Of a stretch of 64,000 nt of DNA, positions 1 to 8,321 are shown one piece after another. Position 1 is the first letter of the stretch. Every line of letters begins with the position of its first letter. The stretch lies in contig CAVPXL010000001.1 of the NCBI GenBank assembly GCA_963709765.1, positions 186,001 to 250,000 on the forward strand. The letters run 5' to 3'. The stretch is from Roseitranquillus sp963709765. GTDB taxonomy: Bacteria > Pseudomonadota > Alphaproteobacteria > Rhodobacterales > Rhodobacteraceae. The notes beneath the pieces were generated by a model. The model was not told the DNA's origin, did not search any database, and was given only the letters and a program-made list of their open reading frames with translations. A program made the translations under genes and the position numbers.

Positions 1-514
1 TGAGCTTCCAGATGAGCCAGGTGTCGACGGTGCCGAACAGAAGCTCGCCGCGCTCGGCCCTGGCGCGCGCGCCCTCCACGTTGTCGAGGATCCACGCCAG
101 TTTGGTGCCCGAGAAATACGGGTCGAGGATCAGCCCCGTCTCTTCGGACACCATCGGCTCGTGGCCCGCCTCGCGCAGCCTGGCGCAAAGGTCGGCGGTG
201 CGGCGGTCCTGCCAGACGATGGCGTTGTGCACCGGCTGGCCGGTTTCGCGGTCCCACACGACAACGGTCTCGCGCTGGTTGGTGATCCCGATGGCCGCGA
301 CATCGCCTGCTCGCAGCCCCGCCTTTTCGATCGCGGCGCGGCAAGTGGCGGCGGTCGTCGACCACAGATCGCCCGGATCGTGCTCCACCCAGCCGCTGCG
401 CGGGTAATGCTGCGGGAACTCCTCCTGCGCGACGGCCGCGATCTTCATGTCGGCGTCGAAGAGAATGGCGCGGCTCGAAGTCGTGCCTTGATCGATAGCG
501 AGAATATGGGTCAC
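1..514 (-). CDS. glpK: Glycerol kinase, N-terminal part (cut by window edge)
   Basis: Cytoplasmic FGGY-family kinase that phosphorylates glycerol to glycerol 3-phosphate with ATP. Only the first 171 residues are inside the window. The N-terminus carries the phosphate-binding motif AIDQGTTSSRAI, and further on come ITNQRETVVVWDRETG and NAIVWQDRRT, all characteristic of GlpK rather than of other sugar kinases in the family. The start is GTG at 512-514, and no ATG lies closer to the conserved beginning. The gene follows the Sir2-type deacylase by 118 bases on the same strand. The family assignment is secure; the C-terminal half cannot be judged. Confidence 0.95.
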   Translation of the reverse strand, partial: MTHILAIDQGTTSSRAILFDADMKIAAVAQEEFPQHYPRSGWVEHDPGDLWSTTAATCRAAIEKAGLRAGDVAAIGITNQRETVVVWDRETGQPVHNAIVWQDRRTADLCARLREAGHEPMVSEETGLILDPYFSGTKLAWILDNVEGARARAERGELLFGTVDTWLIWKL

Positions 515-632
515 GGGTCGCGCGCTCCGTCGATGGGGTCGTCTCCGACACTAGGCCACCCGTGCGAGGGAACGAAAGTGCCACAGCCGGAACACGACGC
601 ATGACGAAAGCAAAAAAAGTGGTTGCGCGCTT

Positions 633-1334
633 TCAGGCCCTGCCCAGCAATTCCTCGACCCAGCGCGGCACGATCGCGCTGGCTGGACCATAGCGGGTTT
701 TGGAGAAGCTGCTCGCGATCTCTGACGGCTCGAGATTAAGCTCCACGGTGTGCGCGCCGGCCCGGTCGGCATCGTGCACGAAGGCCGCCGCAGGATAGAC
801 GCTGCCAGATGTTCCGATGGCGGCGAACAGGTCCGCGCCCGCCACCAGTTCGGCAATCCTTTCCATGTGGTAGGGATGTTCGCCGAACCAGACCACATCC
901 GGACGCGCCGCCCGAGCGGAACAGGCCGGGCAAGGATCGCCCGGCCGCATTTCCAGCGGCGCATTCCACCGATGCCCGCAAGCGGAGCACAGCGCCGACG
1001 CGAGCCTACCATGCATGTGCAGCACGTTTCGCGCCCCTGCGCGCTCGTGCAGGTCATCGACGTTCTGGGTGACGAGGGTCAGTGCGCCCCGCCAATCGGC
1101 CTCGAGCCGCGCCAGCGCGCGATGCGCGTCGTTGGGTTCGGAAGCGGCCGCGTTCCGCCGTCGCGCATTGTAGAAATCGTGAACGAGGGCCGGATCGCGC
1201 GCAAATCCTTCCGGCGTCGCCACGTCGTTCAGATCGTATCGGCTCCAGATGCCACCCGCGTCGCGAAAGGTGCCGAGCCCGCTTTCGGCCGACACCCCCG
1301 CCCCGGTCAGGATGACGATGGACCCGAGGTTCAA
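633..1334 (-). CDS. cobB: NAD-dependent protein deacylase, sirtuin (CobB type)
   Basis: Sir2-family enzyme that removes acyl groups from protein lysines using NAD+. Residue numbers are from the TTG start. The NAD motif GAGVSAESGLGTFR is at 11-24, TQNVDDLH at 89-96, the catalytic His is 108 in MHG, and four zinc cysteines are C116, C119, C135 and C138. Tyr55 and Arg58 (YNAR) form the class III signature, so desuccinylase or demalonylase activity is likely; this is inferred from SIRT5 and E. coli CobB. The start is uncertain. TTG at 1334 gives a normal length of 233 residues and begins just after the gnd stop, whereas ATGs at 1403 and 1421 would overlap the gnd 3' end. Confidence 0.9.
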   Translation of the reverse strand: MNLGSIVILTGAGVSAESGLGTFRDAGGIWSRYDLNDVATPEGFARDPALVHDFYNARRRNAAASEPNDAHRALARLEADWRGALTLVTQNVDDLHERAGARNVLHMHGRLASALCSACGHRWNAPLEMRPGDPCPACSARAARPDVVWFGEHPYHMERIAELVAGADLFAAIGTSGSVYPAAAFVHDADRAGAHTVELNLEPSEIASSFSKTRYGPASAIVPRWVEELLGRA

Positions 1335-1335
1335 C

Positions 1336-2766
1336 TCAACCGGCCCGCACCGCGTCCGGTTCGGCGCCGCTCGCCCAAGGCCCGTGCCGTCCCGGCCCGC
1401 CATCCACCCGGTCGAAGCCATGCGCTCCGAAGAAGTCGCGCTGCGCCTGGATCAAGTTCGCCGTGCCGCGGGCCCGTCGCATGGTCTCGAACTGGGCGAG
1501 CGCCGCCGACAGGGCAGGCGTCGGGAGGCCGTGCGCTACGGCGGAGGAGACGACCCGCCGCAGGGCCGGCACCCCCTCCCGCAGGGCCGGACGGAAGGGC
1601 TCGGCGAACATGATCTGCCCATGGGGCAGCCCGTCGCCGGCGGCCTGCGCGATGTCGTCGAGGAGCGCCGAACGGATGATGCAGCCGGCCCGCCAGATCT
1701 CGGCTATGCGCGCCGGATCGAGATTCCACGAGAAATTGCGCGACGCCTCCTCTAGCAGCGCGAAGCCCTGGCCGTAGGCGATGATGCGGCCGGCGAGAAG
1801 CGCCTTCTCCAGATCGCCATCGAGCACCGGGCTCGCCACGCCCTCCTTGATGTCGGGATAGGCTTCGGCCCCCGCCTCGCGCGCCGGTTTGGCCGCCGAC
1901 CACGACCGCGCCGCCACGGCCGCCTCGATCACACTGGCCGACTGGCCAAGCTTGAGCGCCTCGATCAGCGTCCAGCGCCCTGTGCCTTTCTGACCGGCCT
2001 TGTCGAGGATCTCGTCCACCGCGGGCCCGCCCGTGACCGGATCGGTCGCAGACAGGACCGTCGCCGTGATCTCGATCAGGTAGGAGCGCAGCGGCCCCTC
2101 GTTCCACGCGCCAAAGAGTTCGGCCATCTTCTCGGCGCTCCGGCCGTCGCCATCGCGCAGGATCCCGTAGACGTCGGCGATGAGCTGCATGTCGCCATAT
2201 TCGATCCCGTTGTGAACCGTCTTGACGAAGTGGCCCGCCCCGTCCGGCCCCACCAATGCGGCGCAGGGGGCGTCCTGATACCTTGCCGCGATGGCCTCGA
2301 CCACGTCGCGCACGGGCTCGTATGCTTCAGGCTCGCCACCCACCATGATGGAAGGCCCATGGCGCGCGCCATCCTCCCCACCCGAGACACCCATCCCGAG
2401 AAAGCGCAGGCCGCGTTCCGCGAGCGCAGGCCCGCGCCGCATCGTGTCGTTGAAATCCGCGTTGCCCGCATCGATGATCGTGTCACCTGCCTCGAGCAGC
2501 GGCGCGAGGGCATCGATCACGGAATCAACGGCGTCTCCTGCCGGCACCATCAGGATGATGGTTCGCGGGGCCTCGACCGCCTCCACCAATACCTCAAGCG
2601 TCGGGCACCCTGCGAGGCGGTCGCGGAGCGGCCCCGCTGCGTCAAGAAAGATGTCGATCTTCTCGGCGGTGCGGTTGTGAACCGCGATCTCGAATCCCTT
2701 TTCGGCGATGTTGAGCGCCAGGTTCGCCCCCATGGTCCCAAGCCCGGTCAGTCCGATGCGTGCCAT
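1336..2766 (-). CDS. gnd: 6-phosphogluconate dehydrogenase, decarboxylating
   Basis: Pentose-phosphate pathway enzyme that converts 6-phosphogluconate and NADP+ to ribulose 5-phosphate, CO2 and NADPH. The protein is 476 residues, normal for the family. It begins with a Rossmann motif (GLGTMG, residues 8-13) and contains the signature GVSGGEDGARHGPSIMVGG and the substrate-site segment KTVHNGIEYGDMQLI. ATG at 2766 was chosen because a strong ribosome binding site (aagaggagg) lies just upstream, and the longer open frame has no family similarity. The stop codon sits against the start of the sirtuin gene, so the two are probably co-transcribed. Confidence 0.96.
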   Translation of the reverse strand: MARIGLTGLGTMGANLALNIAEKGFEIAVHNRTAEKIDIFLDAAGPLRDRLAGCPTLEVLVEAVEAPRTIILMVPAGDAVDSVIDALAPLLEAGDTIIDAGNADFNDTMRRGPALAERGLRFLGMGVSGGEDGARHGPSIMVGGEPEAYEPVRDVVEAIAARYQDAPCAALVGPDGAGHFVKTVHNGIEYGDMQLIADVYGILRDGDGRSAEKMAELFGAWNEGPLRSYLIEITATVLSATDPVTGGPAVDEILDKAGQKGTGRWTLIEALKLGQSASVIEAAVAARSWSAAKPAREAGAEAYPDIKEGVASPVLDGDLEKALLAGRIIAYGQGFALLEEASRNFSWNLDPARIAEIWRAGCIIRSALLDDIAQAAGDGLPHGQIMFAEPFRPALREGVPALRRVVSSAVAHGLPTPALSAALAQFETMRRARGTANLIQAQRDFFGAHGFDRVDGGPGRHGPWASGAEPDAVRAG

Positions 2767-2828
2767 GCGCCCCTCCTCTTTTGCGGTGGAGCCGGATGGT
2801 AACCCCCCTTCCGGCAAGGGCAAGCAAC

Positions 2829-3671
2829 CTACCGCCCCCGGCGAGGCCAGAGACCGAGCGCCACGCCGCCGATCACAAGCGCGCTCGCCGTCACCAACCT
2901 TGCGCTCGGCGCCTCGCCCAGAAGCAGAAGCCCGCCCAGCGCCGCCAGCACCGGAACGCAAAGCTGCGCCAGGGCCGCCGTCGCCCGATCGAGCCGCGGC
3001 AGCACCGCGTACCAGAGCGCATAGCCAAGGCCCGAAGTGACGGCCCCCGACGCCGCTGCCAGCGCGATGCCCGCTGCCGTGATCGCCCCAGGCCCGAGCA
3101 TCAGCATCACGGCCACCGCCGGCACCAGAACCAGCGGAACGGCAAGCACGAAGTTCGCCGCCGTTTCGGCCAGCGGATCACTCGCCCCCCGCCCGATCAG
3201 GCTGTAGATCCCCCAGCCGAACGCAGCCGCGCCCATCGCCAGGGCCCAACCTATCCCATGGGGCGGAAGACCCGCTGGCTGCAGCAACCAGATGAGACCC
3301 GCGAGCGCGATCGAGATCCCCGCCCAGCGCCGCATTGGCACCGGCTCGCGGGCGATCACGGCACCTGCGAACATCGTGACCTGCACGCCACCGAAGAGGA
3401 TCAGCGCCCCGGTTCCGGTGTCGAGCGACAGGTAAGCGAAGGTAAAGCCAATCATGTAAAGCGCGAGCGCTCCCGCCGCGGGCCAGCGCGCCTTGTCCCT
3501 CCATCGCCGGCGCCGCAGCCCGAGCAGGGCCAGCACGAGCGCGCCCGCCACGATTCTTATCGAGGCGAACAGCGCCGGACCGAGCGCCCCGTCGGCCAGA
3601 GCCAGCCGGGTCAGCACCGAATTCGCGGCGAACGCCAGCATCGTAAGCGCGAGGAAGGCTGCCGGCTTCAT
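2829..3671 (-). CDS. EamA/DMT-family transporter
   Basis: Inner-membrane permease of the drug/metabolite transporter superfamily, 280 residues, with about ten hydrophobic segments arranged as two EamA repeats. It begins MKPAAFLALTMLAFAANSVL, a typical first helix followed by the TRLAL segment common in this family. ATG at 3671 fits the membrane topology; an upstream ATG at 3716 would add 15 polar residues before the first helix. Substrates of this superfamily (amino acids, nucleosides, drugs) cannot be read from sequence. It lies upstream of gnd on the same strand, 62 bases away. Confidence 0.88.
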   Translation of the reverse strand: MKPAAFLALTMLAFAANSVLTRLALADGALGPALFASIRIVAGALVLALLGLRRRRWRDKARWPAAGALALYMIGFTFAYLSLDTGTGALILFGGVQVTMFAGAVIAREPVPMRRWAGISIALAGLIWLLQPAGLPPHGIGWALAMGAAAFGWGIYSLIGRGASDPLAETAANFVLAVPLVLVPAVAVMLMLGPGAITAAGIALAAASGAVTSGLGYALWYAVLPRLDRATAALAQLCVPVLAALGGLLLLGEAPSARLVTASALVIGGVALGLWPRRGR

Positions 3672-3798
3672 CGGACCCGACGCGTCCGGGTCATGGCGCC
3701 GCAATACGCGAAGCACGCGCGCGGGGGACCGGAAAGACGTGCGGACGCATGCCCGCTCAACAGGGTCCGATCAGGCGCCCGCAACGCCCGTGTCCGCT

Positions 3799-4725
3799 TC
3801 AGACATCCAGGCACCAGCGCATGATCGCCTTTTGCGCGTGAAGCCGGTTTTCCGCCTCATCGAAGATCACCGATTGCGGTCCGTCCATCACCTCGCTCGT
3901 CACCTCCTCGCCGCGATGGGCCGGCAGGCAGTGCATGAAGAGCGCGTCTTCCTTCGCCTTGGCCATGAGAGCCGCGTTTACCTGGTAGGGGCGCAGGAGA
4001 TTGTGGCGGCGTTCGCGTGTCGATTGCGCATCGTGCATCGACACCCAGGTGTCGGCCACCACCAGGTCGGCATCCCTGACCGCCTCGGAGGGGTCACGCT
4101 GGATCTCCACCGTGCGGCCTTTCGACCGGGCGAAGGCCACGGCCCCGTCGTCGGGGTCGAGCACTCTCGGCCCCGTGAATGTCAGGTCGAACCCGAACTG
4201 ACCCGCGGCGTGAAGGAACGAGGAACAGACGTTGTTGCCATCCCCCGCCCACACCACCTTGCGCCCCGAGATCGGGCCCCGGTGTGCCTCGTAGGTCATC
4301 ACATCGGCCATGATCTGGCACGGATGGCTGCTGTCCGTCAGGCCGTTGATGACCGGCACGGTCGCGTATTCCGCCATCTCGGAGAGGACCGCCTCGTCGA
4401 AGGTCCGGATCATGATGAGGTCCACGTAACGGCTCATGACGCGGGCCGTATCCGCGATCGTCTCGCCGTGGCCGAGTTGCATATCGGCACCCGACAGAAC
4501 CAGCGTCTGCCCCCCCATCTGGCGCACGCCCACGTCAAAGCTCACCCGGGTCCGCGTCGACGGCTTCTCGAAGATCAGCGCCACCATGCGACCCGCCAGC
4601 GGCGCCTCGTCATCTGCGGTGCCCCGTGGACGACCCGTTCTCTGCGCTGCCATCGCACGGGCCTGGTCGATCATGCGGCGCAAGTCCTCTGGACCGGTCG
4701 TGTTGATGTCGAGAAAATGGCGCAT
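3799..4725 (-). CDS. argF: Ornithine carbamoyltransferase
   Basis: Arginine biosynthesis enzyme that joins carbamoyl phosphate and ornithine to give citrulline and phosphate in the cytoplasm. It has 308 residues. The carbamoyl-phosphate motif STRTR is at residues 56-60 within FEKPSTRTRVSFDVG, SHPCQ lies in the middle, and the ornithine motif HCLPAHRGEEVT is near the C-terminus. It lies 222 bases downstream of argD on the same strand, so the two arginine genes form a natural pair. carB, which helps make its substrate, is also in the window at 19.4-22.7 kb, but not in the same operon. Confidence 0.97.
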   Translation of the reverse strand: MRHFLDINTTGPEDLRRMIDQARAMAAQRTGRPRGTADDEAPLAGRMVALIFEKPSTRTRVSFDVGVRQMGGQTLVLSGADMQLGHGETIADTARVMSRYVDLIMIRTFDEAVLSEMAEYATVPVINGLTDSSHPCQIMADVMTYEAHRGPISGRKVVWAGDGNNVCSSFLHAAGQFGFDLTFTGPRVLDPDDGAVAFARSKGRTVEIQRDPSEAVRDADLVVADTWVSMHDAQSTRERRHNLLRPYQVNAALMAKAKEDALFMHCLPAHRGEEVTSEVMDGPQSVIFDEAENRLHAQKAIMRWCLDV

Positions 4726-4947
4726 CGAAAACCTCGTGATGACGGTCCGACCGGCGGACTCTTGCGAATTCAGGAGTTGCCGACAAGACAGCAGCGCCCC
4801 GGACCAACGGCCCGGGTTCCGATCGTTCGGCCGGGTCGCGCGCTCTCGCCGGTACGCGCGCCGGCAGGCCCGAAGCGTGCCTGGAGTGCGTCACGCGAGC
4901 GACAGGAGATCCCGGCGCTCCTGGGGCCGACGAGCACGAGCCCGTCG

Positions 4948-6132
4948 TCAGGCCGCGGCATGGGAGCCTGCCGCATCCGCGGCCCGGTCGAGCCGGGCGA
5001 CGGCCTCGGCGAGCTCGTCCTGCGAAATGGTCAGAGCCGGCAGAAGGCGGACGACATTGTCGGCCGCGGGAACGACGAGGATGCCGGCCGCATAACCGGC
5101 CTTCACCACCTCGACGTTCGGAATCCGGCATTTCAGCCCAAGCATGAGGCCGCTCCCCCGCACGGCTTCGAAGACGTCTGGATGCGCCGCGACCAGCCCT
5201 TCGAGCCGTTGGCGGAACCCGCCGGCCCTCCGGCGCACATCCGCCAGGAAGTCAGGTTCAGCGACGATGTCCATGACCGCGCTACCTACCGCGCAGGCCA
5301 GCGGGTTGCCGCCATAGGTGGAACCGTGCGTGCCCGCCGTCATCGCGCCCGCCGCCGCGTCGGTCGCCAGGACCGCGCCCAGCGGAAAGCCTCCGCCGAT
5401 CCCCTTGGCGATCATCATGATGTCCGGCGTCACCCCCGCCCATTCATGGGCAAAAAGCCGGCCGGTACGGCCGACGCCGCACTGGACCTCGTCGAAGATC
5501 AGCAGCGCGCCCGTTTCGTCGCAGAGCTCGCGCAGACCCTTCAGGCACTGATCCGGTACCTGCCGGATACCGCCCTCGCCCTGAAGCGGCTCGATCAGGA
5601 TGGCGGCCGTATTCTCGCCGACCGCGGCGCGCAGCCCGTCATGATCGCCCCACGCAACCTGTCGGAAGCCGGGAAGGAGGGGCGCGAACCCGGCAGTCAT
5701 CTTCTCCGATCCCGCCGCCGAGATCGCGGCCATCGAACGGCCGTGAAACGCGCCTTCGAAAGTGACGATCTCGGTCCGGTCGGTCTCGCCCTTCGCGAAG
5801 AAGTGCCGCCGCGCCATCTTGACCGCGAGTTCAAGCGCCTCGGTGCCGGAATTGGTGAAGAAAACGGTGTCTGCGAAGGTGATCGCGGTCAGCTTCTCGG
5901 CCAGCCGCTCCTGCTCCGGGATGCGGTAGAGGTTCGAGACGTGCCAGAGCTTGCCCGCCTGCCGCGTCAGCGCCTCCACGAGCGCCGGATGCGCGTGGCC
6001 CAGCACGTTGACGGCGATGCCCGCGGCAAGGTCCAGATATCGCGTTCCGTCGGTGGCGGTGAGCCAGCTCCCCTCACCCTTCTCGAAGGCGATATCGGCG
6101 CGGTTGTATGTCGGCAGGACGGAAGAGATCAT
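4948..6132 (-). CDS. argD: Acetylornithine aminotransferase
   Basis: PLP-dependent class III aminotransferase acting on N-acetylornithine in arginine synthesis; it may also serve succinyldiaminopimelate in lysine synthesis, as in other bacteria. It has 394 residues. FTNSGTEALELAVKMAR binds the cofactor phosphate, FDEVQCGVGRTG holds the PLP aspartate, and Lys243 in IAKGIGGGFP is the Schiff-base lysine. argF follows on the same strand. The start ATG agrees with the family's N-terminus (LPTYNRADIAFEKGEG). Confidence 0.96.
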   Translation of the reverse strand: MISSVLPTYNRADIAFEKGEGSWLTATDGTRYLDLAAGIAVNVLGHAHPALVEALTRQAGKLWHVSNLYRIPEQERLAEKLTAITFADTVFFTNSGTEALELAVKMARRHFFAKGETDRTEIVTFEGAFHGRSMAAISAAGSEKMTAGFAPLLPGFRQVAWGDHDGLRAAVGENTAAILIEPLQGEGGIRQVPDQCLKGLRELCDETGALLIFDEVQCGVGRTGRLFAHEWAGVTPDIMMIAKGIGGGFPLGAVLATDAAAGAMTAGTHGSTYGGNPLACAVGSAVMDIVAEPDFLADVRRRAGGFRQRLEGLVAAHPDVFEAVRGSGLMLGLKCRIPNVEVVKAGYAAGILVVPAADNVVRLLPALTISQDELAEAVARLDRAADAAGSHAAA

Positions 6133-6400
6133 GAAGGGCTCCGGGCAAGTTCAGGCCCTATGGGGCCGATGGTGTCAGGAGATGTCAACGGAGGAGGACC
6201 GGAGTCGGCACGGGGCCGTCCGGAAAGCCGATGGTCAGCGTCGGCGTCGGAACTGGAGCGTCGAGGGGTGTCCGGTCATGTCGAACTCATACCCGTGCTT
6301 CGCGGCCGGGTCACCTGCGATTCCGCATCCACAAGGGCCGGCACGAGTCGGGGCAGGCGGGTTGGGCCGCGGGCGATGCCGGATCCGGCCCGCCCGAACC

Positions 6401-7204
6401 TCACGCCTTGAGGCGGTAGCCACGCCGGAACCAGTGCCAGCAGAGCGTCAGGACCGCTGCGGCCGTTCCGGTGCAGACGACGAGCCCCAGCCACGGCGAG
6501 CTGTCGGACGTCCCGATCACGCCGTGGCGCACTCCGTCTATGAGATAGAAGACCGGGTTCATGTGGGTCAGCGTCTGCAACCATTGGGGCAGGCGTTCGA
6601 TCGAATAGAACGTCCCGGACAGGAAGCTCAGCGGCGTAATGATGAAGTTGGTCACAGCCGCCATCTGATCGAACTTGTTGGCGAAGATCGCCGCGACGAT
6701 ACCGAGTTCTGCCATCAGGGCACTGCCCAGAAGCACGAAGATCAGTCCCCAGAACGGGTGCTGGATCTCGATTCCGAGAACCAGCATCATCACCAGCGCG
6801 ATCGCCAGGGCGACGAAAAGTCCGCGCGCTACCCCACCAGCGACATAGCCCATCACCAACTCGACCGCGCTCAGGGGCGGCATCAGCGTGTCGACGATGT
6901 TGCCCTGCACCTTTGCGCTCACGATCGACGACGATGTGTTGGCGAATGCGTTCTGGATAACCGTCATCATCAGGATACCGGGCGCCAGGAAATGAAGGAA
7001 TGGCACGCCCATCACCGGCCCGCGCGTCGGCCCGATCGCGAGCGCGAAGACGGCCAGGAACAGCCCGGCCGTAATCAGCGGTGCGGCCAGCGTCTGCGCC
7101 CAGACGGCCATGAACCGGCGCACCTCACGCTCGGCCAGCGTCCAGGTTCCGAGCCAGTTCCAGCGCCCGAAACGCCGCGTTCCCATGCTTGTGGTATCAC
7201 TCAT
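6401..7204 (-). CDS. ABC-2 type transporter permease
   Basis: Integral membrane subunit of an ABC-2 exporter, 267 residues with about six membrane segments. N-terminal RNWLGTWTLAERE-like polar residues precede the first helix, then come the FLAPGILMMTVIQNAF and FLSGTFYSIERLP segments typical of polysaccharide or drug export permeases (YadH/NodJ-like). ATG at 7204 was chosen because the open frame upstream of it has no similarity and overlaps the divergent gcrA promoter region. No ATP-binding subunit is adjacent, so it must pair with an ATPase encoded elsewhere. The substrate is unknown. Confidence 0.86.
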   Translation of the reverse strand: MSDTTSMGTRRFGRWNWLGTWTLAEREVRRFMAVWAQTLAAPLITAGLFLAVFALAIGPTRGPVMGVPFLHFLAPGILMMTVIQNAFANTSSSIVSAKVQGNIVDTLMPPLSAVELVMGYVAGGVARGLFVALAIALVMMLVLGIEIQHPFWGLIFVLLGSALMAELGIVAAIFANKFDQMAAVTNFIITPLSFLSGTFYSIERLPQWLQTLTHMNPVFYLIDGVRHGVIGTSDSSPWLGLVVCTGTAAAVLTLCWHWFRRGYRLKA

Positions 7205-7308
7205 GACCTGCCTCGCCTTGTATCGGCCCGCCCGGTGACTAGAATAGGGGACCTGTTGATGATGACGACCCTTGCGCCGCCACGGGTCCGCTTTCCGAAG
7301 GAACCTGT

Positions 7309-7902
7309 ATGTCCTGGACCGACGAGCGCGTCGAGCTTCTGAAGAAGATGTGGAACGAAGGCCAGTCGGCCAGCAAGATTGCCAAGGAGTTGGGCGGCGT
7401 AACGCGCAATGCCGTAATCGGCAAGGTGCACCGCCTGGGCCTGAGCAACCGCACAGCCGGCCAGCCGCCGAAGCCCGGCGAGACCGAAGCACCGAGCGAG
7501 CCCGCCGCCGTGTCGGCTGCTGCCGTCGAGCCGGCCCAGAAGGCCGAAGCACCAAGCGAACCTGCAATAGCCGAATCTCGCACGGCCGAACCCGCGTCGG
7601 CGCCGCCACCGGTGCCGCGACGGCCTGCGATCATACCTGCCGGTCAGCCCCTGCCTCCACAACCGTCGGCCAACGAGATCAGTCCCGAAGCGCTCGCCTC
7701 GGTCCGGGAAGTCGAGAAGAAGGCGCGCAGGATCAGCCTGATGGAGCTGACCGAACGGACCTGCAAATGGCCGATCGGAGACCCGGCAACCGACGATTTC
7801 TGGTTCTGCGGCCTTCCGGTGCAGGCAGGCAAGCCATATTGCGAGGCGCATGTGGGCGTCGCGTTCCAGCCCATGAGCTCACGTCGCGACCGCAAGCGCT
7901 GA
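7309..7902 (+). CDS. gcrA: GcrA-family cell cycle regulator
   Basis: Alphaproteobacterial transcription factor that binds sigma70 RNA polymerase holoenzyme and favours promoters with methylated GANTC sites, linking transcription to the cell cycle (known from Caulobacter). The 197-residue protein starts with the helix-turn-helix domain SWTDERVELLKKMW followed by VTRNAVIGKVHRLGLSNR. Residues about 50-115 form an Ala/Pro-rich linker. The conserved C-terminal domain contains CKWPIGDP and FCGLPVQAGKPYCEAH. A ribosome binding site (aaggaa) precedes the ATG by six bases. It is divergent from the ABC-2 permease. Confidence 0.96.
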   Translation: MSWTDERVELLKKMWNEGQSASKIAKELGGVTRNAVIGKVHRLGLSNRTAGQPPKPGETEAPSEPAAVSAAAVEPAQKAEAPSEPAIAESRTAEPASAPPPVPRRPAIIPAGQPLPPQPSANEISPEALASVREVEKKARRISLMELTERTCKWPIGDPATDDFWFCGLPVQAGKPYCEAHVGVAFQPMSSRRDRKR

Positions 7903-8321
7903 TCGCGCTGTCGATCCAGCCTGCTAGGGCGCGTGAGGCCCGCAGAAGGGCTTGGGTCCTTTACGCGGCAAACAAGCCAGGCGCCTCTTTCCTTGTGCCC
8001 CGAGGCGCCCGGCAACTGGTTACCAGGGCAAGGCTTGCACGGCGGCGCTGCGTGACAGGACGCTCGCCGCTGCGCGAAATAGATCGGTCAGGCCTGTCGC
8101 CGAATGTTCGTCTTCCAAAGTCCACAGATCCGTCGGCCGATTCGGCGCACCAGAGACGGGCGCCCGGAATGCAGGATCACGCTCATCTGCTCCTCCATGC
8201 GTTCTACACCGAATCGATCCTGCATCGGCGGCGTCAAAGCTCCGTCAAAGCTGCGTACCTCGGGCTTCGCCGTCACGTCGCGCTTTCCCTTGGGGCCGCC
8301 GATGCGCTATGGCGACGCGTC
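7903..8321. other. 419-base stretch with no recognised gene
   Basis: This gap between gcrA and rimO holds no recognisable protein, tRNA or obvious terminator. The open frame continuing into rimO has no family similarity before the rimO ATG. The one notable element is a minus-strand 32-codon reading frame with a very good ribosome binding site, listed separately. Confidence 0.6.
8088..8186 (-). CDS. Possible 32-residue basic small protein
   Basis: A minus-strand ATG at 8186 is preceded by ggaggagcag, a near-ideal ribosome binding site with correct spacing. The frame encodes 32 residues beginning MSVILHSGRPSLVRRIGRR and ending in TNIRRQA. It is strongly basic, with seven arginines, and contains a short aromatic stretch (CGLW). 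I do not recognise it. A strong binding site in an otherwise empty gap is the only support; it could be a small regulatory or membrane-associated peptide, or a chance frame. Confidence 0.3.
   Translation of the reverse strand: MSVILHSGRPSLVRRIGRRICGLWKTNIRRQA

Noticed and set aside
3493..6411. 972-codon plus-strand open frame over argF and argD
   Set aside because: It is antisense to two clearly conserved arginine genes, its translation is Arg/His-rich and low in normal protein features, and long antisense frames are common in GC-rich DNA.
7272..8321. Long upstream extension of the rimO frame
   Set aside because: It overlaps gcrA in another frame and has no similarity; rimO begins at 8322 by family length.
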